Assembly (NCBI RefSeq): GCF_030053425.1
Contig: NZ_JASGBI010000001.1
Coordinates: 1,930,001-1,994,000 of the forward strand
Origin: Lysobacter stagni
GTDB lineage: Bacteria > Pseudomonadota > Gammaproteobacteria > Xanthomonadales > Xanthomonadaceae
Length of the DNA stretch: 64,000 nt
Direction of reading: 5' to 3'
Shown here in pieces: positions 28,980-39,376 of this stretch (positions within the stretch are counted from its first letter, which is position 1; each line of letters begins with the position of its first letter). A model generated the notes under the pieces. The model had not been told where the DNA came from. It made no database searches and was given only the letters and a program-made list of their open reading frames with translations. A program made the translations under genes and the position numbers.

Positions 28980-30194
28980 CTATTCCTGCGTCGGCGGCTG
29001 CACCCCCGCATACCGCGCGCGCGGCCGGATCAGGCCGCCGTGCGCCTGTTGTTCCAGCGCGTGCGCCAGCCAGCCGGCCAGACGACCCGCCGCGAACATC
29101 ACCAGTGCCGGTGTCGCGGGCAAGGCGTAGGCGTGGCAGATGGCGGCCAACATGAAGTCGATGTTCGGACGCTGGCCGCTGATCTCGTCCGTCACCTCGA
29201 CGATGCTGTCGAGTTTCTCCAGCATCGCCCGGTCGGGCATGTGCGTGCGCAGGCGTTGCAGCAGTTCTGCCGCGCGCGGGTCGCCATGCGGATACAGCGC
29301 ATGGCGGAAACCGGGCAGATCGTCGCCGCGCTGCCAACGTGCGGCGATCGAATCGCGCGGTGACGTCGCCTGCATCGCTTCGGCGATGAGTGCGTACGCG
29401 CGTGCGGTGGCGCCGCCGTGGCGTGGTCCGGACAGCGCCGCCAGTCCGCTGCACACCGTCGCGTGCAGGTGCGCACCGGTCGAGGCCACCACGCGCGCGG
29501 CGAAGGCCGACACATTGAGTTCGTGGTCCGCGCACAGCACCAGCGCGGAGCGCACCAGATCCTCGAAGGCGGCATCGTCCGGCCGCCACGTCCGCGCGAG
29601 CACACGATGCACGGGATCGATGGAGGGCGGCTGCGCGACCAGCAGCGCGGCGTTCTGGCGCAGCAGCGTCGCCGCGACGCGGTGGCGGATCTGGGGCGCC
29701 GAGTTGAACGAATGGCGTTCCTGCAGCGCGAGCAACGGGATCGCCGCCATCGTCCGCTCCAGCGGCGGCAGGCGCGCATCGCTGGCGAGGGCAGCGACCG
29801 TGTCCGGCCAGGCGGGCACCGGCATTGCGAAGGGGTCGTCGGCGCCGCAGTCCCACAGCAGACGCGCCACGTCTTCCAGGCTCGCCCCGGCACGCAGCTG
29901 CGCGATGGCCGAGTGGCCGCGGTAGTAGGGGCCGTCCGGGCGGATCAGCGAGATGCGCGTCTCCAGCACCGGCAGACCACGGTCCAGGCTCTGCGCCGCG
30001 CCCCGCGCCGCCCCGCGACCCACGCGCTGACGCTCTGCCAGCCGCTCCACGTCCTGGCGCAGATACAGGCGGCTACGGTGGTCGGGGCCCGGGCGCGACT
30101 CCAGCAGACCGCGGCTGACATAGGCATACAGCGTGGCCCGGCTGATGCCCAGAAGGCGGCAGGTGTCGCGGGCGGAAAGCAGGTCGTCGGTCAT
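28980..30194 (-). CDS. HTH domain fused to citrate-synthase domain, putative propionate regulator
   Basis: This 404-residue protein begins with a MerR/excisionase-like helix-turn-helix (SARDTCRLLGISRATLYAYV, about residues 7-26). It continues as a full citrate-synthase fold. Catalytic positions appear intact: His224 in ADHELNVSAF, His259 in GPRHGGA, His298 in GFRHALYPHGDPRA, Asp346 in NIDFMLA and Arg390. It therefore could bind, or even make, citrate or methylcitrate while bound to DNA. It is divergent from prpB with 91 bases between and convergent with prpE. The natural inference is a transcription factor that senses a methylcitrate-cycle ligand; a plain citrate synthase with an odd N-terminus is the alternative. 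Confidence 0.85.
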   Translation of the reverse strand: MTDDLLSARDTCRLLGISRATLYAYVSRGLLESRPGPDHRSRLYLRQDVERLAERQRVGRGAARGAAQSLDRGLPVLETRISLIRPDGPYYRGHSAIAQLRAGASLEDVARLLWDCGADDPFAMPVPAWPDTVAALASDARLPPLERTMAAIPLLALQERHSFNSAPQIRHRVAATLLRQNAALLVAQPPSIDPVHRVLARTWRPDDAAFEDLVRSALVLCADHELNVSAFAARVVASTGAHLHATVCSGLAALSGPRHGGATARAYALIAEAMQATSPRDSIAARWQRGDDLPGFRHALYPHGDPRAAELLQRLRTHMPDRAMLEKLDSIVEVTDEISGQRPNIDFMLAAICHAYALPATPALVMFAAGRLAGWLAHALEQQAHGGLIRPRARYAGVQPPTQE

Positions 30195-30205
30195 CGTGCG
30201 GGAAC

Positions 30206-30233
30206 AGATTGATTGGGACGATCAAGATTGATC
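30206..30233 (+). promoter_or_regulatory. Candidate operator in the prpB divergent promoter region
   Basis: AGATTGAT occurs twice (30206-30213 and 30225-30232), 19 bases apart. The second copy lies in the palindrome GATCAA-GA-TTGATC (30220-30233). This sits between the divergent HTH-citrate synthase gene and prpB, where a regulator of both would bind. Confidence 0.5.
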
Positions 30234-30256
30234 AACCAGTGGGATGGTGCCAGATT
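30228..30256 (+). promoter_or_regulatory. Candidate prpB promoter
   Basis: TTGATC (30228-30233) and CAGATT (30251-30256) are 17 bases apart, 30 bases before prpB. The -35 box coincides with the right arm of the palindrome, so a protein bound there would cover the -35. Confidence 0.4.
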
Positions 30257-30285
30257 GGCGGCCGCCGCACACAGGAGTTCCCCCA

Positions 30286-31167
30286 ATGAGTTCCGCTTCC
30301 AACGGCGCCCGTTTCCGCGCCGCGATTTCCGAGGAAACGCCCCTCCAGGTGATGGGTGCCATCACCGCCTACGCCGGCCTGATGGCCAAGCGGGTGGGTT
30401 ACAAGGCGCTGTACCTGTCCGGCGGCGGCGTTGCCGCCAATTCGCTGGGAATCCCGGACCTGGGCATCAGCACGATGGAAGACGTGCTCACCGATGCGCG
30501 TCGCATCGTCGACGCCACCCAGATGCCGTTGCTGGTGGACATCGACACCGGCTGGGGCGGCGCATTCAACATCGCGCGCACAGTGCGTTCCTTCATCAAC
30601 GTCGGCGTCGCCGCCGTGCACATGGAAGACCAGGTCGGCCAGAAGCGTTGCGGTCACCGCCCCGGTAAGGAAGTGGTGCCGACCAGCGAAATGGTCGATC
30701 GCATCAAGGCCGCCGTGGACGCGCGCACCGACGCCGGCTTCGTGATCATGGCGCGCACCGACGCCGCCGCGACCGAAGGCGTCGACGCCGCCATCGAGCG
30801 TGCCGTGGCCTACGTGGAAGCGGGCGCCGACATGATCTTCCCCGAGGCGATGAAGACGCTGGACGACTACCGCCGTTTCAAGGCCGCGGTGAAGGTGCCG
30901 ATCCTGGCCAACCTCACCGAGTTCGGCTCGACGCCGTTCTTCACCACCGACGAGCTGCGCGAGGCGAACGTGGACATCGCCCTGTACTGCTGCGGTGCGT
31001 ACCGCGCGATGAACAAGGCCGCGTTGAACTTCTACGAGACCGTGCGCCGCGAAGGCACGCAGAAGAACATCATCGACACGCTGCAATCGCGTGCCGACCT
31101 GTACGACTTCCTGGGCTACCACGCGTACGAGGACAAGCTCGACGCCTTGTTCGCGCGCGGGAAATAA
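30286..31167 (+). CDS. prpB: 2-methylisocitrate lyase
   Basis: This 293-residue enzyme of the isocitrate-lyase superfamily splits 2-methylisocitrate into pyruvate and succinate, the last step of the 2-methylcitrate cycle. The active-site Cys122 in KRCGHR and the metal-binding DIDTGWG (85-91) are visible. ATG 30286 ([13 protein letters not shown]) follows an AGGAG site; an in-frame upstream GTG is rejected. It is the first gene of the prpB-prpC unit, divergent from the putative regulator. Confidence 0.95.
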   Translation: MSSASNGARFRAAISEETPLQVMGAITAYAGLMAKRVGYKALYLSGGGVAANSLGIPDLGISTMEDVLTDARRIVDATQMPLLVDIDTGWGGAFNIARTVRSFINVGVAAVHMEDQVGQKRCGHRPGKEVVPTSEMVDRIKAAVDARTDAGFVIMARTDAAATEGVDAAIERAVAYVEAGADMIFPEAMKTLDDYRRFKAAVKVPILANLTEFGSTPFFTTDELREANVDIALYCCGAYRAMNKAALNFYETVRREGTQKNIIDTLQSRADLYDFLGYHAYEDKLDALFARGK

Positions 31168-31417
31168 GCGTGGAAAAGGTCGGCCGACGGAGCGTACAGG
31201 GCCTTCCCGTAAAGTCCCCCTGTCCCCATCTCCGCCGGCGCGTCCGTCCGCCTTTCGACCGCGGCGAGCGCGATACTGGCCCGCCACGGTCGTCTGCGAC
31301 CTGCCCGTCGCAGTCAGGCCAATCCCCTGCTGCCACCCTGTAATCCTGACAACGTCGCACCCCGGCGGCACCGGACAAGCCCGCGCCGCCACGCCAAGCA
31401 CGAGGAGGAACACCCAA

Positions 31418-32569
31418 ATGTCCGACACCAACCCGGTCCTGCCCAAGGCCAAGAAATCCGTCGCGCTCAGCGGCACCGCGGCGGGCAACACCGCGCTGTG
31501 CACCGTGGGTCGCAGCGGCAACGACCTGCACTACCGCGGCTACGACATCCACGACCTGGCGACCAAGTCGACGTTCGAGGAAGTCGCCCACCTGCTCGTG
31601 CACGGCGCGTTGCCGACCGTTTCGCAGCTGAAGGCCTACAAGGCCAAGCTCAAGCGCCTGCGCGGCCTGCCGGCGATCGTGTCCGAGGCGCTGGAGCTGG
31701 TGCCCGCCAACGCGCATCCGATGGACGTGCTGCGCACCGGCTGCTCCGTGCTGGGTACGGTGCTGCCCGAGCGCGAAGGCCATCCTGCCTCGGAAGCGCG
31801 CGACATCGCCGACAAGCTGGTCGCCAGCTTCGGCTCGATGCTGCTGTACTGGTGGCACTTCACCCGCAACGGTCGCCGCATCGACGTGGAGACCGACGAC
31901 GATTCCGTCGCCGCGCACTTCCTGCACCTGCTGCACGGCGAAGAGCCGTCGCAGCTGCACGCCGACTCGCTCGACAAGTCCCTCATCCTCTACGCCGAGC
32001 ACGAGTTCAACGCGTCCACCTTCACCGCGCGCGTGATCGCCGGTACCGGTTCGGACCTGCATTCGTGCATCACCGGCGCCATCGGCGCGCTGCGCGGCCC
32101 GAAGCACGGCGGCGCGAACGAAGTGGCGATGGACATCATCGCGCGCTACGGCACGGCCGACGAAGCCGAAGCCGACATCCGCGCACGCATGGAGCGCAAG
32201 GAAATCATCATCGGCTTCGGCCACCCGGTGTACACCATCGGCGATCCGCGCAACCCGATCATCAAGGAACTCTCGCGCAAGCTGTGCGCCGACGGCGGAA
32301 ACCAGACGCTGTTCGACGTGTCCGAGCGCATCGAGAACCTGATGATGGACACCAAGAAGATGTTCCCCAACCTCGACTGGTACAGCGCATCGGCCTACCA
32401 CATGATGGGCATCCCGACGCCGATGTTCACGCCGCTGTTCGTCATCGCACGCACCACCGGTTGGAGCGCGCACGTGATCGAACAGCGCGAGGACGGCAAG
32501 ATCATCCGCCCGAGCGCGAACTACGTCGGCCCGGAAGACCGCGCGTACGTGGCGATCGACAAGCGCTGA
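31418..32569 (+). CDS. prpC: 2-methylcitrate synthase
   Basis: This 383-residue enzyme condenses propionyl-CoA with oxaloacetate. Citrate-synthase catalytic residues are present: His195 (AEHEFNAS), His230 (GPKHGGAN), Asp320 (NLDWYSA), with [13 protein letters not shown] between. The short length and PrpB neighbour favour methylcitrate synthase over TCA citrate synthase. A GAGGAGG site (31402-31408) fixes the start at 31418; the open frame upstream is rejected. The 250-base gap from prpB contains no gene and no convincing promoter or terminator by eye. Confidence 0.93.
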   Translation: MSDTNPVLPKAKKSVALSGTAAGNTALCTVGRSGNDLHYRGYDIHDLATKSTFEEVAHLLVHGALPTVSQLKAYKAKLKRLRGLPAIVSEALELVPANAHPMDVLRTGCSVLGTVLPEREGHPASEARDIADKLVASFGSMLLYWWHFTRNGRRIDVETDDDSVAAHFLHLLHGEEPSQLHADSLDKSLILYAEHEFNASTFTARVIAGTGSDLHSCITGAIGALRGPKHGGANEVAMDIIARYGTADEAEADIRARMERKEIIIGFGHPVYTIGDPRNPIIKELSRKLCADGGNQTLFDVSERIENLMMDTKKMFPNLDWYSASAYHMMGIPTPMFTPLFVIARTTGWSAHVIEQREDGKIIRPSANYVGPEDRAYVAIDKR

Positions 32570-32590
32570 TCGTTGCGTTTCCGTGACACG

Positions 32591-32617
32591 AAAAGGCCGC
32601 GCACTGCGCGGCCTTTT
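32591..32617 (+). terminator. Bidirectional intrinsic terminator after prpC
   Basis: AAAAGGCCGCGC (32591-32602) pairs with GCGCGGCCTTTT (32606-32617) around ACT, with a further T downstream. It would work on either strand. Confidence 0.9.
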
Positions 32618-32749
32618 TCGTTCCAGAAGCAGAGCGCGGATGCTGAACGACATGGCGATGCAGGACTTCACGCTGGCGCAACGGGCCGCGTGAAGAATCC
32701 ATCAGGCCCGCCGCGCGGGTGGGCGCACCTCCACCCCCGGGAGATCGTC

Positions 32750-34303
32750 ATGGCACAGAAGAAGGCCCCCGCGAAAAGCGGGCGCGGCACATCGCAAACT
32801 GGCTCATCGAGCAAGCCGAACATCCTGGTCATCTTCGGCGACGACATCGGCATCCCGCAGATCAGCTTCTACACGCGCGGGCTGATGGGTTACCAGACAC
32901 CGAACATCGATCGCATCGCCAATGAAGGCGCGATGTTCACCGATTCATACGGCCAGCAGAGCTGCACAGCGGGGCGCGCATCCTTCATCCTGGGGCAGGA
33001 ACCGTTCCGCACCGGTCTGTTGACCATCGGCATGCCGGGCGACCCGCATGGCATCGCCGACTGGATGCCGACGATTGCCGACGTGATGAAGTCGCAAGGC
33101 TATGCGACCGGCCAGTTCGGGAAAAATCATCTGGGCGATCAGGATCAGCACCTGCCGACCAATCATGGATTCGACGAGTTCTTCGGCAACCTCTACCACC
33201 TCAACGCCGAGGAAGAACCCGAGGGCTATTTCTATCCCAAGGATCCGAAGTTCCGGAAGAAGTACGGTCCGCGTGGCGTGATCCACTCATACGCGGGTGG
33301 CAAGATCGAGGACACCGGCCCGCTGAATACCAAGCGCATGCCGACCGTGGATGAGGAATTCCTCGGTGCCGCGCAGAAGTTCATCAAGAAGAGCGTCAAG
33401 GCGGAGCAGCCGTTCTTCGTGTGGTTCAACACCACGCGCATGCACATCTTCACCCACCTGAAGAAGGAATCGGTGGGCAAGAGTGGCAAGGGGCTGCACG
33501 CCGACGGCATGGTCGAGCACGACGGCCACGTCGGCCAGTTGCTGGACCTGCTCGACGAACTGGACATCGACGACAACACCATCGTCGTCTACACCACCGA
33601 CAACGGCGCGGAGATCGCGTTGTGGCCCGATGGCGCGATGACCATGTTCCGCGGTGAGAAAGGCTCGACCTGGGAAGGCGGATTTCGCATCCCCATGGCG
33701 ATCCGCTGGCCGGGCGTGATCAAGCCGGGTACGGTGGTCAACGATCCGATCTCGCTGATCGACATGTTCCCGACGTTATGCGCGGCCGCGGGCGTTCCGG
33801 ACGTCAAGGAACAACTGGCCAAGGGCGCCACGTTCAACAAGAAGAAGTTCAAGGTGAAGCTGGATGGCTTCAACTTCATGCCGTACTTCCAGGGCAAGGA
33901 GCAGAAGGGACCTCGCGACGCGATCTTCTATTTCGACCAGGGCGGCAACCTCAACGCGTTGCGGTTCCAGGACTGGAAGCTGAGTTTCGCGATGCAGTCG
34001 CACGGCAACATCGCCACCGGTTCGCGAACCGTCACCAATTGGGCGCTGATCGCCAACCTGCGCATGGACCCGTACGAACGGGGGCAGGACGAAGGTGGAG
34101 GCGCGGTGGATTTCCTTGCACGGCAGATGTGGTTGATCGTGCCGGTGATGGGCGCGATCAAGGCATTCTTCTCCGACTTCACGGATTACCCGTACCAGGC
34201 GGGCAGCTCGCTCAACGCAGCCGGGATCAATTACGGACTGCTCAAGCAGGCCGATGCCCTCAAGCGGCTGAAGCAGGTGGAGTCGCTGCATCCCAGCAGC
34301 TGA
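32750..34303 (+). CDS. Sulfatase with CTAGR active-site motif, no signal peptide
   Basis: This 517-residue alkaline-phosphatase-superfamily sulfatase begins MAQKKAPAKSGRGTSQTG. The metal-binding FGDDIG lies at 29-34. The formylglycine motif is CTAGR (Cys72-Arg76), an Ala variant of the CxPxR consensus. YTTDNGAEIALW and RGEKGSTWEGGFRIP carry later metal and sulfate ligands. Most bacterial sulfatases are exported, but no signal peptide or lipobox is visible, so it may be cytoplasmic. The ribosome-binding site is a weak GGGAG. No sulfatase-maturating enzyme gene is seen nearby. Substrate is unknown. Confidence 0.88.
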   Translation: MAQKKAPAKSGRGTSQTGSSSKPNILVIFGDDIGIPQISFYTRGLMGYQTPNIDRIANEGAMFTDSYGQQSCTAGRASFILGQEPFRTGLLTIGMPGDPHGIADWMPTIADVMKSQGYATGQFGKNHLGDQDQHLPTNHGFDEFFGNLYHLNAEEEPEGYFYPKDPKFRKKYGPRGVIHSYAGGKIEDTGPLNTKRMPTVDEEFLGAAQKFIKKSVKAEQPFFVWFNTTRMHIFTHLKKESVGKSGKGLHADGMVEHDGHVGQLLDLLDELDIDDNTIVVYTTDNGAEIALWPDGAMTMFRGEKGSTWEGGFRIPMAIRWPGVIKPGTVVNDPISLIDMFPTLCAAAGVPDVKEQLAKGATFNKKKFKVKLDGFNFMPYFQGKEQKGPRDAIFYFDQGGNLNALRFQDWKLSFAMQSHGNIATGSRTVTNWALIANLRMDPYERGQDEGGGAVDFLARQMWLIVPVMGAIKAFFSDFTDYPYQAGSSLNAAGINYGLLKQADALKRLKQVESLHPSS

Positions 34304-34418
34304 GCGGCGGGGCGGCCCGGGCGATGCGTGTCGCCCGGGTCGGCGCCCGGCACGCGCGCCCCTGGCCCTCTCGTGGCATAGTCGGCTGGCATTCGCAGCC
34401 AATGGTCCGGGGGGAGCC

Positions 34419-34937
34419 ATGCGCGACGACGAAGTGCCGAACAAGACCGACGCCGGGCGCGACGAGATCCAGAGCCGCGCGCTGAAGCTGCCCAATGTGC
34501 TCCGATCGATCCTGCTGATGGTGGATGGCCAGCGTAATGTCGGCCAGCTGCGCGGTGTGATCGCCGGACTCAAGGGGCCGGACGATGCGCTCGACCAGCT
34601 CGAAGCACTGGGCCTGATCGCCGCGCCCAGAAGCCTGGCCGCCGCGGCTGCCGCGACGATTCCCGACGCGGTGCGCGCTGCGGCATCGCCCGCTCCCGCG
34701 CCGTCGGCGGTGGCCGTTGGCAACGGCTATTCCGCGCTGTACACGCTGATGTCGGAAACGGTGCGCGACCACCTGGGCCTGCGCGGGTACTTCCTGCAGC
34801 TCAAGGTCGAACGCTGCAGCGACGTGGGCGACCTGATGGCGCTGCTGCCGGACTTCAGCGCGGCGCTGGGGAAAGCCAAGGACGTGGGTTTCGCGACGGA
34901 AATGGACCGCCGCTTCCGGGCGCTGGCCGAAGCCTGA
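34419..34937 (+). CDS. Conserved-looking hypothetical protein with winged-helix-like N-terminus
   Basis: This 172-residue protein starts at 34419 after GGGGGAG. The first about 70 residues (KLPNVLRSILLMVDGQRNVG, then an amphipathic helix and DQLEALGLIAAP) resemble a helix-turn-helix readout of a protein-domain type seen with regulators. A low-complexity Ala/Pro linker (about 72-100) follows, then a helical C-terminal domain (YTLMSETVRDHLGLRGYFLQ). No signal peptide or membrane span is seen. I cannot name its function. Confidence 0.65.
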   Translation: MRDDEVPNKTDAGRDEIQSRALKLPNVLRSILLMVDGQRNVGQLRGVIAGLKGPDDALDQLEALGLIAAPRSLAAAAAATIPDAVRAAASPAPAPSAVAVGNGYSALYTLMSETVRDHLGLRGYFLQLKVERCSDVGDLMALLPDFSAALGKAKDVGFATEMDRRFRALAEA

Positions 34938-34958
34938 GCGTGTGGGGCTGGTGAATCG

Positions 34959-34985
34959 CCGCGGAGGCGTCATGCGCCTCCGCGG
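34959..34985. terminator. Perfect 11-bp hairpin between convergent genes
   Basis: CCGCGGAGGCG (34959-34969) pairs with CGCCTCCGCGG (34975-34985) around TCATG, between the ends of the hypothetical gene and the glutathione transferase gene. No T-run follows on either side. It is a likely bidirectional 3'-end structure. Confidence 0.5.
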
Positions 34986-34997
34986 GATGCCTGTGCC

Positions 34998-35609
34998 TCA
35001 GGCCAGGCCTTCGGCCTTCAGCGCCGTCTGCACGCCGGGGTCGGCGTCCATGCGGGCCTTGAACGCGGCCAGATGGTCCAGGCCCGACAGGTCGATGCCC
35101 ACGCCCTGCGCCCATCGCAGCGTGATGTAGAGGTAGGGGTCGGCGAAGCTGCGGAAGCCGGCGAGCCACTGCTTGCCGGCGAGCTGGCGGTCGGCCACTT
35201 CGAACTGGGCGCGCACGCGCTTGCGGGCGGTGGCCTTCACCGCGTCGAACTGGCTGTCGTCGGCGATGAAGTTGCCCGGGCCGAACAGCGGCTTGAAGGC
35301 CGGATGCACGTCCGAATTGACGAAGGCCAGCCAGCGGGCCGCCTCGGCGCGCTGGCGCGCGCTGCCGTCGCCGGTCAGTCCGGCCTCGGGGTAGGTGTCG
35401 GCGATGTAACCCATGATCGCCGCGTTCTGGGTCAGCACGAAGTCGCCGTCGACGATCGCCGGCACCGCGCCGGTGGGATTGATCGCGAGGTAGGCCGGCG
35501 CCTTCATCGTGTCCTTGTCGAGGATCTCGACCGAGAACGGCTGGCCGGTCCACTGCAGGGCGATGTGGTCGGCGGTTGAGCACGCGCCGGGCTTGCTGTA
35601 GAGCTTCAT
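34998..35609 (-). CDS. Glutathione S-transferase, beta-class-like
   Basis: This 203-residue protein begins MKLYSKPGACSTADHIALQW, with Cys10 at the position used by bacterial beta-class transferases to contact glutathione. The thioredoxin-like N-domain includes NPTGAVPAI (cis-Pro) and LTQNAAIMGYIAD. The C-terminal helical domain follows. It is probably a cytosolic detoxification enzyme. It starts at 35609; an upstream in-frame ATG at 35672 is less likely. No operon partner is adjacent. Confidence 0.9.
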   Translation of the reverse strand: MKLYSKPGACSTADHIALQWTGQPFSVEILDKDTMKAPAYLAINPTGAVPAIVDGDFVLTQNAAIMGYIADTYPEAGLTGDGSARQRAEAARWLAFVNSDVHPAFKPLFGPGNFIADDSQFDAVKATARKRVRAQFEVADRQLAGKQWLAGFRSFADPYLYITLRWAQGVGIDLSGLDHLAAFKARMDADPGVQTALKAEGLA

Positions 35610-35764
35610 GCGGGGATCCCTGTGAAAGAAGCGAATCCCGACACTATGGCCGAGCGGGCGTGACGCCCTCAACGGCGGAGACGCAACGATTCATCCCGCG
35701 CGGGGCGTTGCCGTTTTTTCACCCCGCAGGAGCGGAACGGGCCGCCGAAGCGGCACGGGCGGAC

Positions 35765-36223
35765 TTACGTCCGCCGCGGCTTCAGCGACTGCACCTTATA
35801 GAAGGTGTGATCGCCGATCGTCGCCACCTGGTACGCCGTACGCCACGACGGGCTGGCGATGGCATGGGCGGCGAAATGGCTGGCGCCGGGAACGATCTCC
35901 TTGCGCTGGCCAGCCGGGAGCGCCCAGTTGCGCTCGGCATCGAGGGCGATGGTGACGGACTCGGCCCAGGCCTCGGTGTTGGTCAGGCGCGTGGCCGGCG
36001 ACACCAGGGTCGGGGCGAACTGCTTGCGGGCCGTGACCACGTCACAGACCGTATTGCCCCACAGACCGCTGTCGCGGCGACGCAGGGCGACCTCGGCGAC
36101 CGCCTGCTGGCCCCGGACCGACTGGTCGCGGGCTTCCAGGTAGACGGTGGTGCTCAGGCACAGCGAATCGGCGGTTTGCGGTGGCAGCACGGAGGCCAGC
36201 CACAGGATCCAAGCCAGTTTCAT
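35765..36223 (-). CDS. Secreted SleB-like cell wall hydrolase
   Basis: This 152-residue protein has an N-terminal hydrophobic signal (MKLAWILWLASVLPPQTA). A Hydrolase_2-type domain follows, beginning CLSTTVYLEARDQSVRGQQA, where Glu30 is the probable catalytic acid of this lytic family. SleB-type enzymes cut peptidoglycan glycan strands or cortex. The domain is nearly the whole mature protein. AAGGAG lies eight bases before the ATG. Function is inferred from domain resemblance. Confidence 0.78.
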   Translation of the reverse strand: MKLAWILWLASVLPPQTADSLCLSTTVYLEARDQSVRGQQAVAEVALRRRDSGLWGNTVCDVVTARKQFAPTLVSPATRLTNTEAWAESVTIALDAERNWALPAGQRKEIVPGASHFAAHAIASPSWRTAYQVATIGDHTFYKVQSLKPRRT

Positions 36224-36687
36224 CTAATCGGACTCCTTGCTCCGTTGCGCCTGCCCGCGGGTGGCGCCCTCTCTGGAAAGGAGACGGGAACCGCGACACG
36301 GACCGGCATGGCGTACTGGGGAGGGCAGCGGCTCTGCGGCGCGCTTTTGCCCATTCACCAAATCCGCGCGGAAGGTACGGCTGCGCGGGCGGTGAGGGTC
36401 GCCACCAAAAGGGGTGGCCGAAAAAGTTGGCGCAAGGTAGCGGCGCGAAGATAAACGTCACGTGAACGAAGGGGGCTTGACCGTGCGCCGCCGCATGCGG
36501 CTGGAAATTCTGGGTCCCGTCGTAACGTCTTGATTCTGCTTGGATGTTTTTCGGCCACAGGCCAGCTAAAAACCAAACGCCCGTTCAGGATTCCTCTTCC
36601 GGGCGCCCGCGCATCACTCGATGCACGTCGCGCGAATGCCGTCACAACACGCTGCAGCCCCCGTCCCGCAAGGGCTGCGCAGTTTGG
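36224..36687. other. 464-base non-coding stretch
   Basis: This region lies between two reverse-strand genes. No supported gene is seen; short open frames lack ribosome-binding sites and plausible composition. It contains the wall-hydrolase leader and one small stem, GCCACC (36401-36406) with GGTGGC (36413-36418). Part of it is distinctly less GC-rich (about 36530-36600), which may mark a promoter area. Confidence 0.5.
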
Positions 36688-38805
<2,118 letters not shown>

Positions 38806-38897
38806 TCAAGCCGCTCGCGCCATGTCGACCGGATGACCGACGGAAGGCGCCATGTGCGGCGCTTCCTTCTCCTTTCCGTCCGCGCCGGAGCCGGCCG

Positions 38898-39248
38898 TCA
38901 GCTGCCCGGCATAGGCAGGCACTCCATCACCTCCACGGCATCGCCGGGGAAGATCGCGAAATGCGGGTGGCCTTCGAACATGCGCGCCGCGGCCTCCTGC
39001 GACTCGGCGCGGACCACGGTCCAGGCGGCCAGTTCGTTGCGAACGTCGGCGATGCCCTGCGCGCTGATGCGCTTGGTCCGGCCCAGCGGGCTGCCGCCGT
39101 CGACGATCGCCGCGCGGTGCCGCTCGACCCACTGCCCCCAGGCCTCCATGCCGGCGGTCTCGCGGCGGCTTCGTTCCACGTCGTCCAGCGCCTTCCACGC
39201 GTCCATGGAGGCGGCCGATCCCAGGAACACGGCGAGGTAGTTCTTCAT
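38898..39248 (-). CDS. YCII-like small protein
   Basis: This 116-residue soluble protein begins MKNYLAVFLGSAASMDAWKA. The later DVRNELAAWTVVRAESQEAA and HPHFAIFPGDAVEVMECLPM segments fit the YCII-related ferredoxin-like fold, often found beside regulators and redox enzymes. The catalytic or binding role is unknown. An AAGGAGTG site is present just upstream on the reverse strand (about 39254-39261). Confidence 0.7.
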   Translation of the reverse strand: MKNYLAVFLGSAASMDAWKALDDVERSRRETAGMEAWGQWVERHRAAIVDGGSPLGRTKRISAQGIADVRNELAAWTVVRAESQEAAARMFEGHPHFAIFPGDAVEVMECLPMPGS

Positions 39249-39376
39249 GCGTCACTCCTTGTCGGTGGGGCGGCAGGTGGCCGTCCCTCCTGATACGACG
39301 AACGCCACCGGGCCGCATCGACATCCGCCGCCTTCCCGACGACCGGCGCGGGCGCCGGCCCCGGCTCGGCGCCGCC

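Noticed and set aside
28980..30194. Simple annotation as a second TCA citrate synthase
   Set aside because: The N-terminal helix-turn-helix and the divergent position next to prpB argue for a regulator, although enzymatic activity is not excluded.
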